64,000 nucleotides of DNA, from positions 36,882,517 through 36,946,516 of the forward strand of contig NC_092801.1 in NCBI RefSeq assembly GCF_918797505.1, given 5' to 3'. Both the position numbers and the translations under genes were made by a program. This stretch comes from Bemisia tabaci (taxonomy: Eukaryota > Arthropoda > Insecta > Hemiptera > Aleyrodidae). The notes under the pieces were generated by a model that worked only from the letters and a program-made list of their open reading frames with translations, was not told the DNA's origin and searched no databases. Below are positions 11,083 through 22,499 of this stretch, piece after piece. Each line of letters starts with the position of its first letter. Positions within the stretch are counted from its first letter, which is position 1.

Positions 11083-12034
11083 TTTTAAGCGTGCCAGTAG
11101 GGCTCGCTTTTTGAAATCACTCGGATGTACCATAGTACAGCACACCGATCAACCAATGCTATTCAACGGGCCGTCCAAATATTTTTTCCTCGGACCCGTT
11201 TTCTTGTCTTTGAACCATTATACTGTCAGGCCCTGATGGTCTCTTACCAAAAAACCGAATGAACTGCTAATTGGGAACCCTTGAGAACATTTTCCTGTCA
11301 AAACCGTATTATTTCATTTGACAAAAACCTCATAGAAGCTTTCTTACGCTCGGAGGACTCAACTCTAGAACCTTCTTTCCCGCCAAAACTGTTTAGCCAA
11401 TGAGCGTCTTGCACTGCAAGTGCAATCTATGATGAGCCTCGTGACTCTTTATACCATGTACTAACCGTGGCCCCTGCAGAAATCCACTCAAACCACTGCA
11501 GTTATCTCCCGATATAGCTTTGGGTGTCAGGTTTCGAGCAAGGCAATAAAAGACGGCGAGGAGAGGGTCGCCTCGTCGAACCTATTATCTTCCACGCCCG
11601 ATTAACCATTCACCGTGACACCAGGATCCACCAAATTTTCACAAAAATTGTTTTCCGTCTATTTAGCGAGTTTTTCCTTACTTTCCGTTAAAGTAGAAAT
11701 AAAAAGAGACCTCATTTGTAAAAATCGGCCGAATAGGAGAGAAGTTACAGTTCGAAATCCACAGAGATTAACTCAACGCGATTTCGATGCACGGCAGTTC
11801 GCCCAAATCACGGTCGTGCGAAATGCCGCATATCAGCTTAAAATCAAGATAATTGGACGGAATCTTTAAAATCAATTTACATTCAACGTTCAAGAATCAA
11901 TATTTTCTCCCAAATTTAGCAAAAAGTACCAATTGATGCAAATAACAAAGACGTGAAAATAGTAGGTATGTGTCCAACATTTTAGTTATTCGGCACGCTT
12001 TTCCAACATATTCATGTTGGATTTTTCTGCTTGT
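11083..12034 (+). mobile_element. Element I, copy 1 (952 bp; possible helentron-like)
   Basis: The whole block is repeated in inverted orientation at 27598-28549 with the same length and, by eye, only about ten substitutions. Inside the ends are the inverted words AAGCGTGCC (11087) and GGCACGCTT (about 11993). Just after the second comes a small hairpin, CCAACATATTCATGTTGG, then a T-rich tail. Subterminal inverted repeats plus a 3' hairpin are features reported for helentrons; an LTR is the main alternative (a CAATAAAAG box lies near 11544). An 84-codon frame at 11615-11869 is identical in both copies but resembles nothing I know. Confidence 0.6.
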
Positions 12035-12039
12035 TTTTT

Positions 12040-12510
12040 TTTGTCGAAACGTTCACTAAACCTTGTATTGAAGGTAAAAAATGGTTTTCATGTTTTCCAT
12101 GTTTCCATGATTTCCATGTTCCTTGATTCCGCATTTTCCTGTGTTTTCGATTGTCGTTTCCGTTTCGGGCTGCTTTTACATTCTCTTTGTTTTTCTATCA
12201 ATATTAATATTCAACCCGCAGTAAGGTGACTGAATGGCGTCTTTCGAGAGATATTGTCCCTCGAACTAACTGAAGAGACATTGGACTTGCAACTGAGAGA
12301 GGTCGAAAATTGAATGAATTCGAAAACACTGGAATTTACTTAATTGTTATTACGGATAAAAATCACTAAAATTGACGGTTTTTGGGACCCCTCCCCCTCC
12401 CTTCATCGCCATGCCACTGCACACAGTTAACCGCTGCTTGTTGTAGTTGAAGTTAATGAGCGTTCCAAAAGGAAGCAGCGTCTGTTAGAGTGGAGTTCAG
12501 TGGCAAAGCG
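12040..12510. other. Gene-free stretch without recognised repeat
   Basis: This stretch contains imperfect repeats of TTTCCATG (12085-12125) and a C-rich run near 12390. No other structure was noticed. Confidence 0.4.
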
Positions 12511-12516
12511 ACTATT

Positions 12517-12768
12517 CTGCCGCGCTAAGGAAAAACGCCGTATGAACCTTCAGGCGTTGCCAAATTTCCTTTGAAAAACACGAATTTCCTGATAAACTCA
12601 TGAATCTTTTCCTTCCAATTTTTCATATAATTTTGTTCGCAATTTCACCCAAAGTCCCTGAAAATTTCAAGGAAAAATAACCATAATTTTCCTTGAAAAT
12701 GCACATCGTATCGGAAGAAATTTGGCAACTCTCGAATGTTCATACGGTGCTTTCCCTTAGCAGGGCAG
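12517..12768. mobile_element. Family D MITE (copy 2), TATT target duplication
   Basis: It runs from CTGCCGCGCTAAGGAAAAAC to the complementary end GGGCAG. TATT lies immediately on both sides (12513-12516 and 12769-12772). Length and internal layout match copy 1. Confidence 0.85.
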
Positions 12769-13255
12769 TATTCCACGCGGAAGGAAATATTGGTAAGATG
12801 GATAAGAGACGGGGTGGAAGTGGGGTGTCGCTATATTACTTTCGCTCAATTAACTCCTTAACATAAATCTGCATATTGCACCGAAACCGCTCTCAACTTG
12901 GCTCCGGTGCCATAAACCCCGCTGAGTTGTAATACGCCCGAGTATGACGCTCACAAACATTCAATGAGAGACTTTACATGAATATCTAACGTATGATTAC
13001 GAGAGAACTTGAAATTGAACATTGACAAAATATGTTCTAAAGGGCCGCTCAAGTATCACGTAAGTTACTTGAGGGGGGAGATGGGGTTATGATGGGAGAA
13101 GGGGAGGTCAAACTCGCAGTTTTATATACACTTCTCACTTAAAAAAAAACCAAAAAATTAAAAAATAATCCAATTAAAATATTTCTTAAGATATTTTTTA
13201 GGTTTCTTCCGTTCTTCTTTTAAACTTTGGGGGAGTTCAACCCTGCTTCCAAGAT

Positions 13256-13420
13256 TTACTGGGAAATATAGTCTCTTGGACCCAGACGCCAGGCTAAAAA
13301 ACATTTGACAGTAAGAAAAAATATTCTCGACTCAACTAGATTTCCGCTTGAATCGAAAGTATTTTTTCTTGTAAGATTTTGTAAGAGCCTGGAATTCGGA
13401 TCCAAGAGAATTTTTTTTAC
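13256..13420. mobile_element. Old relative of family F
   Basis: GTAAGAAAAAATATTCTCGACTCAA and the mirrored GAATCGAAAGTATTTTTTCTTG followed by GGAATTCGGATCCAAG resemble the core of family F. The ends are worn away and the terminal CACTG is not visible. Confidence 0.35.
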
Positions 13421-14152
13421 TGTTTTCGAAACGTGTAACTTCGATGTGAATACACGTGTTGTAATGCCTGATGTCAATGAAAAATTTAACAATTTTTCTA
13501 CGGTTCTTATCTAAAACCTAATCATTTTGATGATGGTGGTTTAAATTAATTAAAATGCAATGTCATGGCGACATGAACTCCTTATATTCAGAAATACTTG
13601 AAACGACAAGTGGATAAACGCTCCATTCAATGCATTTTCGGTATAAAAATATTTTACCATCACTACTTTTGATTGGAGGCAGTCTGTTGGTTGGGACAAA
13701 CTTGTTTACTTTGTTTCCCAGCACAGCAAGCTTTTGAGGAAGAACGAAGCGCCTTCAACTCCTAGGGTATACTTCACGCAAATTCAGGATGATAAAATAT
13801 TTGTATGGCGCGACTAGGCCTAATGACTTTATAAATCGATTTAACAATCAGTATATCGATGACCACAACGCAAAATCAAGTATCTCCGTCTGCAACGTTG
13901 CAGATTCCCTCTCATATGTTCCTTTTTGTTTGGAAAACTAGTCAACGTAATTTCTTGAAAACTTCCACGATTTTTCTTTTCTTTTCGCAAAATATTTTGT
14001 ATTGTTTAGTAATTAAATAGGCTTGTTTCCTCGCTAAAAAATATAATAGGAACGGACATTTTAGGACACCGCAATGGAGATACGTGGTTCCTCACTTTGG
14101 CCATCTGTTTACAACATGATAGATCGTCATATTGTACGGACACCATTTTCGT

Positions 14153-14424
14153 ACACAGAGAGACTCTCAACACAAATGTTTGGTTGATACAGGAAGTGAA
14201 ACACAAAATAACCCTGGTCTTCGGTTGACAATTTCAAAAGAAAATGTCAGCTAGTTTTCTTGAAGAAGTTAAATGAAAAACGAGTGGTTCATACGAACGT
14301 CACAACCGGAGGAATGCATTTTCCCAGTCTCTTCATTGTTTCCTGCGCTAAGTTCACCGCAAATAACTGTACAAAAATCAACACAAAATTTGTGTTTGTT
14401 TGTGTTTCACCTCCTATATTAACC
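14153..14424. mobile_element. Family V element (copy 1)
   Basis: This copy shares about 270 bp with 55617-55883. Both contain GAAGTGAAACACAAAATAACCC (the second copy varies slightly), TGTCAGCTAGTTTTC and AAATGAAAAACGAGTGG. The end TTTGTGTTTCACCTCCTAT mirrors the start GAAGTGAAACACAAA, so short inverted ends are present. Confidence 0.6.
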
Positions 14425-14770
14425 AAACATAACACAAGAATACAAATATTTTTATCAGTGTTATTTCGGTTCGAAATGATACAATTTTGGGTGTATGTGG
14501 CATCTACGAGAGCTGCGATGATACCGAATTTAAACTGAGAACTCTTGAATCGAAAAACGGTTTAAATAACGCCCAAAAATGTCGCTTGTCAGGGCAATGA
14601 ATGGAAACTCCTCGGTCCGAAAACGGGAAAATATTGCCTCCCATTTTATCGCGTCCCTCTTATTCACTTCGGTGGATCCTCTTTCTCTCTCTTTTGACTT
14701 ACTGTTCGTCATACTTCAAGCCCTTTGCTCTATCGGCGTGTATTTCTCCCGCTTTTTCCTCGTTTCATTA

Positions 14771-14891
14771 CGTTGCTCCTCTGACGTAAGGGCGTATCTC
14801 GATTTCACGTGAGCCCTGTTTTACATATAAATCCATGCTTTCTGGAGTTCATGCGAAAATCGAGAAACGTCATTACGTCAGAGGGGCAACG
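14771..14891. repeat. Palindrome, 121 bp
   Basis: CGTTGCTCCTCTGACGTAAG pairs with CATTACGTCAGAGGGGCAACG at the other end, and ATCTCGATTTCACGTGA with GCGAAAATCGAGAA. It is a single-copy hairpin in this window. Confidence 0.7.
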
Positions 14892-15127
14892 ATTATTCCT
14901 CGATCTGCTCACCGACCAAGTCTTCGTTTAAAACTCATTTACCAGACAATATTGAATCGATAAGTGATTTCCGCAAACTTGGGCGGAACAGATAATCGGG
15001 CATTGCTTTTGTCACAGTTATTGATACGGTGATTTTAACGCTGTTGGACCGCTCCAATAAGTCACTCACAACTTCTCACAAAAGTTTGTCAAATTGTACC
15101 TTTAGCTGTATTTTTACGTTAAGAATT

Positions 15128-15249
15128 GGACGTCTTTCTGTCGAACGGAACTATGTGCATTAAGATATGAGTCCTGAGATCCATAAAAATATATGTATAA
15201 CAGAGCTTGCATCATAATGCACGGAGTTCCGCTTTGCAGAAATATGTCC
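15128..15249. mobile_element. Family C palindrome (copy 4)
   Basis: The ends GGACGTCTTTCTGTCGAACG and CAGAAATATGTCC are imperfect complements. The centre differs from copies 1, 3 and 5 but keeps GAACTATGTGCATTA. Confidence 0.7.
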
Positions 15250-15289
15250 AATTTGTCAATTGCGGTAATTGTGGACTCGTTATAATATA

Positions 15290-15541
15290 AATCGCATTCA
15301 GCAAAAAGGAACCAGTGCGATTACAGTGTTTTCACAATTGTGCAACTTATTCTTTACTTTTAAAAGTACTTAATTTATGTACAGTATTAAAATTTACACA
15401 ATATCATTTTGCTTTAAAATCAATGATTTTTGGTTGGAAAGCAAAAACGATTTGCGATTCAGGGAGTCTTTTTTTTAGATAATCATGAAGAAGAAACATT
15501 TTTACATCGCTGTAATCGTGCTGGTTCCTTTTTGTTGAATA
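15290..15541. mobile_element. Family E element (copy 1, degenerate)
   Basis: The left end AATCGCATTCAGCAAAAAGG and right end GGTTCCTTTTTGTTGAAT are imperfect inverted repeats of the family E type. The interior is AT-rich and non-coding. Confidence 0.55.
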
Positions 15542-15791
15542 AGATACTTCTAATAATAGACACATCGATGAGTATACTTGAAAATCACTAGTTTTGACGT
15601 CATAGACCTCCTGTGATCCTCTTTTGGAAAATTCAAAAACCAGCCCTCGTAATTTCTTAAAACACTTCATGAGGATTCTTGATGCTTAGGCTCAGCTATA
15701 CCAAGTTGTTTAAATTCTGAACAACACTGGATGGGAAAGGAATAATGCTCGATTGAGAAGCCCACCGACTCGGTTGCAGTGCGCGATTTGA

Positions 15792-16175
15792 CTCACGTGG
15801 AGTATTGTGTTAATTTCTTGTGAGCGGGGAAGTCAATTTTTCCCGCAATCAAGGTATGTTAAAACTAAGTATAAAAGCGTGAATACTTTATTTAGAAGTT
15901 GATTTCAGTCATTTTCGTCGTGGAAATCGTGTTCTACGTGAAATTATAGTTAAGAAACATGTGTCAAAATGCTTAAATTCTTACCTTGTCTACTGGTCAA
16001 TTGAAAACCAAAGATTCGCCGTCAATCAGCTGGCTATACAAAATGACTGTCATGACGCACGAATAGTGGTATCACAATTTCGCATTGAGATTACACGGTG
16101 TTTTGAAGGCGCTTCTCTTTATCCTAGCTCACTGGCCCTGCATAGTGATGTTAACCGAAAACTTTTACGATTTAG
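15792..16175 (+). repeat. Partial L-type repeat shared with 21803-22390
   Basis: About 320 bp, from GTATTGTG through CTTACCTTGTCTACTGGTC to ACACGGTGTTTTGAAGGCG, match 21803-22109 with few changes. After that the second copy has a ~240-bp insertion before both resume at TGCATAGTGATGTTAACC. The left part also resembles the interior of the L elements at 19453 and 31169. A frame starting near 15961 stays open in both copies but runs through a transposon end, so it is not called a gene. Confidence 0.6.
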
Positions 16176-16239
16176 AGTCTTTAATCGTGCCGTAGTTCTA
16201 AAAAATATACGGAGGACATTATTACCTTGTCAAAGTAAC

Positions 16240-16352
16240 TTAGTGATAAAAAATTTAGAAAAATTTCGGTTACTCACTTGCGGTGATCTCTTGAAGAAAA
16301 GAGATCACCGCAAGTGAGCAACCGAATTTTTTTTTAAATTTTTGATCACAAT
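16240..16352. repeat. Near-perfect hairpin, ~50-bp arms
   Basis: TTCGGTTACTCACTTGCGG followed by TGATCTC faces GAGATCACCGCAAG then TGAGCAACCGAA, with only a 7-base loop (TTGAAGA plus neighbours). The flanking ATAAAAAATTTAGAAAAA is mirrored more loosely. No other copy was seen in the window. Confidence 0.75.
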
Positions 16353-16902
16353 TAACTTGTGGTGTTCGTCCCCACGATGAGTCTATAGCACCTCAGTACC
16401 TCAGCTTTTTTTCAGTATTTCAATCAATACGAGTTAAAATAACGTGTAGTTTGCATTGCTCAGAGTTAGATAAATTCGTATTAATTTCATAATTAATTTT
16501 TTTAATTAAGAATTTCCTGGGTTGTAAGTTTCTGTCAATAATTTTAGTGGTCGAAGAAATGCTATCCAGAAATGCTTCAATTCGTACCTTATCCACTTTT
16601 CTCAATTCCCGATTCACGCAAGTCCTTTCTTCCAAACTGTGTGATGATACGATCAAATGTATATGGACTAGTTTTTAAGTCTGATCATCTTGATTGTATT
16701 AAATTGTTACATTGGATATTACCTAAAAAAATTGCTACAAAAGTCGTACACGGAAAAATAATCGAATGTTGATTCAGCATTCATAGAATCTGTTCAATTT
16801 CTGTTATGAAATATGTGACAAGTATCAAATGCTGATTTTATATAAAAGATTGTCAACTTAACATTGAATTTGTTCAATTAACCGTGGACCTAGTTCATCT
16901 AG

Positions 16903-16904
<2 letters not shown>

Positions 16905-16934
<30 letters not shown>
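16905..16934. repeat. Poly-T tract
   Basis: A run of about 30 T, 85 bp before family F copy 1. The frames crossing it are artefacts of the run. Confidence 0.85.
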
Positions 16935-16935
<1 letters not shown>

Positions 16936-17019
16936 TAAAATCTTTCGCACATTTTTTTAACATTAAAACTGCTAAAGTAACGTTCACTTTTTTTCATGTA
17001 ACGTCTCTACTGGACCGTA

Positions 17020-17253
17020 CACTGGAAAAAAAAAAAAACACATTGGATCTAGAGCCCAGACTCTTAAAAACACCGACAAGAAAAAGTACTCTTGATTCAA
17101 TCAGAATCTAGCTTAAATCAAGAACCAAGCCTCTTGATTTAAGCGGATTTCGTTTTGATTCAAACAAAAATCCGATTGAATCAAGAGTATTTTTTCTTGT
17201 CAATGTTTTCAAGAGTCTGGACTCTGGATCCAATGTGTTTTTTTTTTTCAGTG
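17020..17253. mobile_element. Family F palindrome (copy 1), TA target duplication
   Basis: It starts CACTGGAAAAAAAAAAAAAC and ends in TTTTTTCAGTG. Inside, CACATTGGATCTAGAGCCC pairs with GGACTCTGGATCCAATGTG, and ACTCTTGATTCAATC with GATTGAATCAAGAGT. TA flanks both sides (17018-17019, 17254-17255). The whole 234 bp can fold into one stem. Confidence 0.85.
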
Positions 17254-17419
17254 TAACCAAAAACACTGTGAAATCTTCACGAATCCTCTCGCTGCCACCC
17301 ACACACACACATCGCACGGTGTCTAAACCAGTGCTCTCGCGGCAACAATGCCCGGGATTTCCCCGTATTTTCCCTCTCACTCCACAAGTTGAACAGTTAT
17401 GGCGAGTTATGGCCAAGAG

Positions 17420-17910
17420 TTAAACCGTGCGGCGCTAGAAAAAAAACCCCGAATCGGTGAAAAGGTCGTTAGTTATTGCCAAAAGCATCTCTAACGAGTT
17501 CCGCGGAGCGGAGACCTCTCCCCCGCGACTAAGTATTATCTCCCAACCCCCCCCCCCCCCACCAGAAGGGGGGGAGAGAGGGGGCTTCGCAAACGGAGCT
17601 TATTCGAAGCTCATCAGGATCGAAATTGAATAAGGACGCCGCCCGAGGGCCTCCGGATCTCCGGCGGTTGATGCGATTCGCAGATCGCGCGGAACGTCTT
17701 GTCCGCTTTATGAGGTTTTTGCCTCGCCGCCGTGCATAAATGCTCGCTCGGATTTGACCGCGTGCAAAAGACACCCGCGCCTCGGACGGGGAATCGCGGG
17801 TTTTTTCCGCCGGGTTGCCGAATCCGTGTATCGTGAAACGCCAGGGTGTGATCGCGAGTCTGCCGTGAGAGCGAGGGGTGACAAGTGGAAATGTCCGATG
17901 CAAAATGTCC
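17420..17910. other. GC-rich island
   Basis: This block of clearly higher GC contains a poly-C run near 17549. Overlapping minus-strand frames of 139 and 170 codons cross it, but the longer one runs into the family G element and neither contains a domain I recognise. It could be an exon, promoter or conserved regulatory segment; the sequence alone does not decide. Confidence 0.35.
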
Positions 17911-17914
17911 AATT

Positions 17915-18169
17915 GGACCGAGCTCAACAGAGAGGAGCCAAGCCACATCAGCTATGCCAAGTTTAACTGGGCAATTAAATTTTTTACGAGAGAACGTTTG
18001 TTCGGATTTCTTTGAAAATTTTAAGGAATTTGCTTCGTACCATGGAGAATTTCCACTGAAATTTGCACGAAAATCCGCACAACCGTTTTCATGTAAAAAA
18101 CCAAATTGCCCAAATAAATTTGGCAATATAGCTGATGTGGCTTGGTTCTTTTCTGTTTAACGCGGGCCA
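17915..18169. mobile_element. Family G element (copy 2, without insertions)
   Basis: It starts GGACCGAGCTCAACAGAGAG and includes AGCCACATCAGCTATGCCAAG. It ends with the mirrored TTGGCAATATAGCTGATGTGG and AACGCGGGCC. It is the compact reference for the interrupted copy at 6228-7332: it reads AATTTTAAGGAATTTGC straight across the site of the first insertion there. Confidence 0.75.
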
Positions 18170-18179
18170 GTTATAAAAA

Positions 18180-19200
18180 ATGTCAACAATACCCAAACAT
18201 TGTTTTTTCAACACAAAATGTCCATAAACTGCAATGCCCAATTTAAAAAAATGCCAATATCTTATTAGTCTTACGTAAAACATTTCCAAAAAAATCGACC
18301 AAAAAAGTAAGAAAAATTCAGATAATATGAAAAAATTGTGTGAATTAACTCAAGGAATTTGAAAAATGGGTAGTTGGAAGTCCCAAATTCTCATTTTTTT
18401 TGCAACGAAATGGACGCGTCTTCTCTTGGAACATATTTCTTGTAGGGCATTTTTCAGTCAAGACATTATTTTCTCTTGGAATTTTTTAACCGTGGAAATT
18501 TTTTGGACATTCTTGTAACTTGGCATTTTAAGTAGGACATTATTCTCATTGGACATTTCCACTGAGCACCGAGCGAAGAGAGTAGGTGAGTCTCAAATTT
18601 TCGAAATCGAGTATCCTTCAAAATTCGTCTAATCTCTTTTAGATGAAATCACGGAAAAAGCTATAAAAAAGCAAAATTCATCTTAATTACATGGAAATGA
18701 GACTTATGAGAAAACCGTAAGCGGTTAAAAATGACGTAATTTCAGGCAAAACATCTGGTAAGTGACAGCATTCGTCTCTAGAGCCAATGAAAACCGTGCT
18801 TTCAAGTTTAGTGCCGCGCCACTCCTGCCAGTTTCTAACTTGAAAATGTGTTTGTTGTGTGTCCAAAACGTAAACACAAAAGCATGCAGAAGATAGCCTT
18901 GCAATCAAACTAGCCTACCATGAAAATGAAAAATGCCCATTTTATGTAATTGAAATGAAATTCAATCATCCAAACGATTTCTAAGATACTTTCATATGAT
19001 CAGGGGCAATTTGAAGGAACGAAGGCTCCTTTCAATGAAATTTTCTGATCAGACGCTTCTGGGCCCGTTTTCTCCAGACTTCATTTTCCACTTACTGCTC
19101 TCTTCGCTATCATGGCAAAAGTTTAGGTGTAAAATGCAAGAGTAGGTCCTGATAAAAAAATCAAGTCTTATAACTTTAAAGAAAGACATGAATCGGAGGA
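18180..19200. other. Gene-free stretch with weak AT-rich repeats
   Basis: Phrases such as GGACATT and GGCATTTT recur around 18410-18560. No transposon ends or credible gene were seen. Confidence 0.4.
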
Positions 19201-19208
19201 GTTCCAAG

Positions 19209-19371
19209 GTGGTAAAATATTGCTGGATTGGCACTATTTTTCGGGGAAAGCAAGGCCAAAAAAGTGAAAATTTTTTATTTACGGTCATACAATTGACTCC
19301 AATTGGAATTTTCGAGCTTTTTGGCCTTGCTTTCCCCGAAAAATAGTGCCAATCCGGCAATATTTTACCAC
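19209..19371. repeat. Palindrome, 163 bp
   Basis: TGGTAAAATATTGCTGGATT is answered by AATCCGGCAATATTTTACCA, and CTTGCTTTCCCCGAAAAATA is the complement of the left-hand TATTTTTCGGGGAAAGCAAG. The arms are ~70 bp with very few mismatches, which suggests a young foldback or an siRNA-competent hairpin. Confidence 0.75.
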
Positions 19372-19452
19372 ATTGTTGCATACAGCTTGAGCCTTATTTT
19401 TAGCGCTTTTAAGCGATTCAATGCGTAAGCATTATCACTTCTTCCGATCAAT

Positions 19453-20000
19453 GGACCACTAGACAAGGTACGAATTTCGGTATTCTGATGCATGTTTCTG
19501 AACCAAAATTTCACGTGAAACACGATGCGCACAACGAAAATTACCGAAATCAACTCCTTACGAAGATACTTAATGATTCTTGATGCGTGAATTCAGACCA
19601 CCCGCTCATGAAAACTCAATGCTCTACGTGATTCACATCGCACGCTAAACGTTATCATGATAGTCTCTGTGATATAAAAACCTAGCAGCCTCCATCTTGA
19701 CGCTTTGGCTCAGCTGTAGCAAATTGCTTATAGTTTAAACAACACATGGTGGGAAATGAACATTGCTCCATTGAGAAGCTTGCTAAAACTATTGTAGTGC
19801 GCGATTTGACTCACGTAGAGCTTTGAGTTTCTTGTGAGAAGGCAGTTAAAATTCCTCGTAACCATTGTGAAATATACCCGTTAATATCTTCATTAGGAGT
19901 TGGTTTCAGTAATTATCGTAGCGCGAGTCGTGCTCTACGTGAAATTCTGGTCAAGAAACATGTATCAGATTGCTTAAATTCGTACTTTGTCTAGTGGTCC
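19453..20000. mobile_element. Family L MITE (copy 1)
   Basis: The ends GGACCACTAGACAAGGTACG and CGTACTTTGTCTAGTGGTCC are inverted repeats. Just inside, GAACCAAAATTTCACG (19499) and the matching CGTGAAATTCTGGTC (about 19938) extend the arms. The interior is non-coding and shares most of its length with the copy at 31169-31714. Confidence 0.8.
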
Positions 20001-20019
20001 ATTTTAGACACCTAGATTT

Positions 20020-20480
20020 AAGCACTTCGGCAACCTCTCGAGAAAGAACATTTCTGCGTATGCCACGGGGTAGTCGAACGCAAATTCTCATGCATCCACG
20101 CGTGCAAGACCACTCCGGTTGTCTAACAACGGGGGAAATGAGCAAGAAGATGTTCATAAATTCCGCGCTCTCGTTTTTAAAACCCTTCCGCTTCCCCGCG
20201 AGTCACTTCCGCGCCGAGAGAAGTGTTTGTTTGCTTCCAGATTTGCAATGATTTTATTTGCGCGGGGAAGGGACGAACCGGTGTTACGGTGTTACGAGAG
20301 CCACCCCCTTCACCCCCGCCATAGCCACCCCTCCGACTTCTCCGAGGGGAACAACTACTTAATGTCTCGCTACTACACTCAGAAATGTTTTTACTTTCAC
20401 GATGTTGCCGGGCCAAGGGGGTGGATTTATTCGCTCGTCGAGGGTTGAAATGAGGAGCTCGGAACCTGGACGACAAGGCG
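20020..20480. other. GC-rich island
   Basis: Higher-GC, repeat-poor block. Frames of up to 138 codons are open on both strands, which is expected by chance at this composition. No domain was recognised. It may be a regulatory island or an unidentified exon. Confidence 0.3.
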
Positions 20481-20565
20481 CATAAGTGTAGTTTTACATG
20501 ATCTGGATATTTCATTTGATTGAAATGTTTCCCCGGGCACATAAGTGTTTTTACGGATGAGCACA

Positions 20566-20780
20566 CGGAAAAATTAAATTGCTGATTCAACAATTTAAGT
20601 GCTAAAAAAGTGACTGCAATGTTTCACTATAGATTTTACCCCAAAAAATGCTACTTTAACCACTTCTGTAAGCTAATTATTTAACTACGGAGGTGGTTAA
20701 AGTAGCATTTTTTTTTTTTTTTTGTAAAATCTACATTTAAACATTGCAGTCACTTTTTTAGCACTTAAATTGTTAAAAAA
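20566..20780. mobile_element. Family N palindrome (copy 1)
   Basis: The left arm holds CAATTTAAGTGCTAAAAAAG, then TGCTACTTTAACCAC. The right arm holds GTGGTTAAAGTAGCA and CTTTTTTAGCACTTAAATTG. It opens with CACACGGAAAAAT, an end also seen at 24830 (CACACCGGAAAAA). Confidence 0.7.
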
Positions 20781-20879
20781 AAAAATTAATCTAAAGTACC
20801 TGCTAATTTCAAGTGGAGATACTTATGAACTTTCTCCAAAGTAAGCATAGTATCACAAATAATGTGGCATCCTTCGAAT

Positions 20880-20910
20880 GTCCAAACGGCGTTTTTCCTT
20901 GACACGGCAG
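20880..20910. mobile_element. Family D solo end
   Basis: TCCAAACGGCGTTTTTCCTTG plus ACACGGCAG is a lone D right terminus about 80 bp upstream of a full D copy. It is probably a relic. Confidence 0.55.
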
Positions 20911-20987
20911 GATGAACTGCAAACCCCTCCACCGCGATTTACGGTCCAAGCAGCCGCTATCCATGCACAACTGCACGGAAAATTATA

Positions 20988-21254
20988 CTGCCGTGCTAAG
21001 GAAGAACACCGTATGAGCTTTCGAGAGTTTTTCCTTCCGAGCCAAATTTCCTTCCATAAAATGTCTATTTTTGCGGAAAGTTATGCATATTTTTCCTTGA
21101 AATTTATTGAGATTTAAGATACAACTGTGAGCAAAATTACCTGGAAAATTGGACGAGAATTATTATTCAAAAATTTTCCCGTAAATTTTAATTTTACTGA
21201 GGGCAACATGGCAACTCCTTAAGGCTCATGGGTCGTTTTTCCTTAGCATGACAG
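20988..21254. mobile_element. Family D MITE (copy 3), TATA target duplication
   Basis: It runs from CTGCCGTGCTAAGGAAGAAC to CCTTAGCATGACAG. TATA flanks both ends (20984-20987, 21255-21258). Confidence 0.8.
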
Positions 21255-21700
21255 TATATATCGCCGCAGAGGGAGCGTGTGGTCGAAAGTGTATCTGCGG
21301 TGGAACGGATATTTTTGGACGCCATCTTGGCTTTTTTCATAATGCGTGGTTAAATGAGAGCTCAAATTACGCAACTCAGGAATCGTTTTTTGTGGGATAT
21401 CACTGTCAAAAAAATCCAAGAAAATTCCCATAGTCTTGAAAGTGACTTCTCTACAGAGAGTATGCAAGTTTTGAAATTATACTTGTCAATAATACAAGAT
21501 AAAAAATTACTGAACAAGCTTGTGGATTAAATTTCGAAGGAAACTTACATTTCGAAAGGTTTGGCTCATAATCTAACTCCAGAGGTGGGTCGAGACATTT
21601 TGGATTTGGTTCAGACACTGGTTGCTGATGAGCTCAACGGATAGTGGATTGGGTTGAAAAAAAAAAGAAGTTCTTCAATACGATTTGCTTAAAAAATTCA

Positions 21701-22493
21701 ACCAGGTCCACTCTCGAAAATTTGCCTTTTTTGGTCAATTTGCAAACTCAGCTTTCCCCCTCTCACTAATGAAAACGAAGGAAAGTATGTTGCTCCGCGT
21801 AGAGTATTATGTTACTTGTGAGCGGGGAAGTCAATTTTTTCCGCAATCAAGGTACGTTAAAACTACGTATAAAAGCGTTAATACTATATTTAGAAGTTGA
21901 TTTCAGTCATTTTCGTCGTAAAAATCGTGTTCTACGTGAAATTCTAGTTAAGATGCATGTGTCAAAATGCTTAAATTCTTACCTTGTCTACTGGTCCATT
22001 GAAAACCAAAGATTCGCCGTGAATCAGCCGGCTATGCAAAATGACTGTCACGACGCACGAATAGTGGTATCACAATTTCGCATTGAGATTACACGGTGTG
22101 TTGAAGGCGTGACCGGGCGCCTGGTAGCTAAAAATGAGGCTACCTGGAATTTCGGGTACACAGCGATTTTTTTGGCTTACTTCATGTTTTTTGGGTCGCT
22201 GAATCCGAATTTGAAGTTTCCTACCGCGTATCTGGTGAGCGTTTTCCGCCATTTTGAAAAAATGGCCTAAAAAGGCCTTTTTTTTGCGGTTTTTTTTATA
22301 TGGCGGCTACGCATGAGAAAAAGTCCCGGATTTAGTTAATGTTTTGAATAGCTGCATAGTGATGTTAACCGAAAACTTTTACGATTTGTAATCAACCAGG
22401 TCCACTGGCGAAAATTCGCCTTTTCTGGTCAATTTGCAAGCTCAGCTTTCCCCTCTCACCAATGAAAACGAAGGAAAGTATGTTGCTCCGCGC
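21701..22493 (+). repeat. ~100-bp direct repeats flanking an L-type segment
   Basis: About 95 bp starting CAACCAGGTCCACT at 21701 reappear at 22393-22493, ending in both cases AAGTATGTTGCTCCGCG. Between them lies the 590-bp segment related to 15792-16175. Within that segment, 22110-22350 is an extra block containing GGCTACCTGGAATTTCGGG and GGCCTAAAAAGGCC, which is absent from the 15792 copy. The block is nested inside the segment. Confidence 0.65.
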
Positions 22494-22499
22494 GACAAG

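Noticed and set aside
17529..18126. Minus-strand frames of 139 and 170 codons
   Set aside because: They overlap each other in different frames, the longer runs through a family G transposon, and neither has a recognisable domain. GC-rich composition explains them.
20177..20593. 138-codon minus-strand frame with Arg/Gly-rich composition
   Set aside because: Competing frames of similar length on the other strand, no domain, GC-rich island.
15961..22270. Two frames sharing about 50 residues (15961-16317 and 21809-22270)
   Set aside because: The shared part is repeat DNA including a family L terminus. The frames diverge at an insertion, so similarity reflects the repeat and not a gene family.
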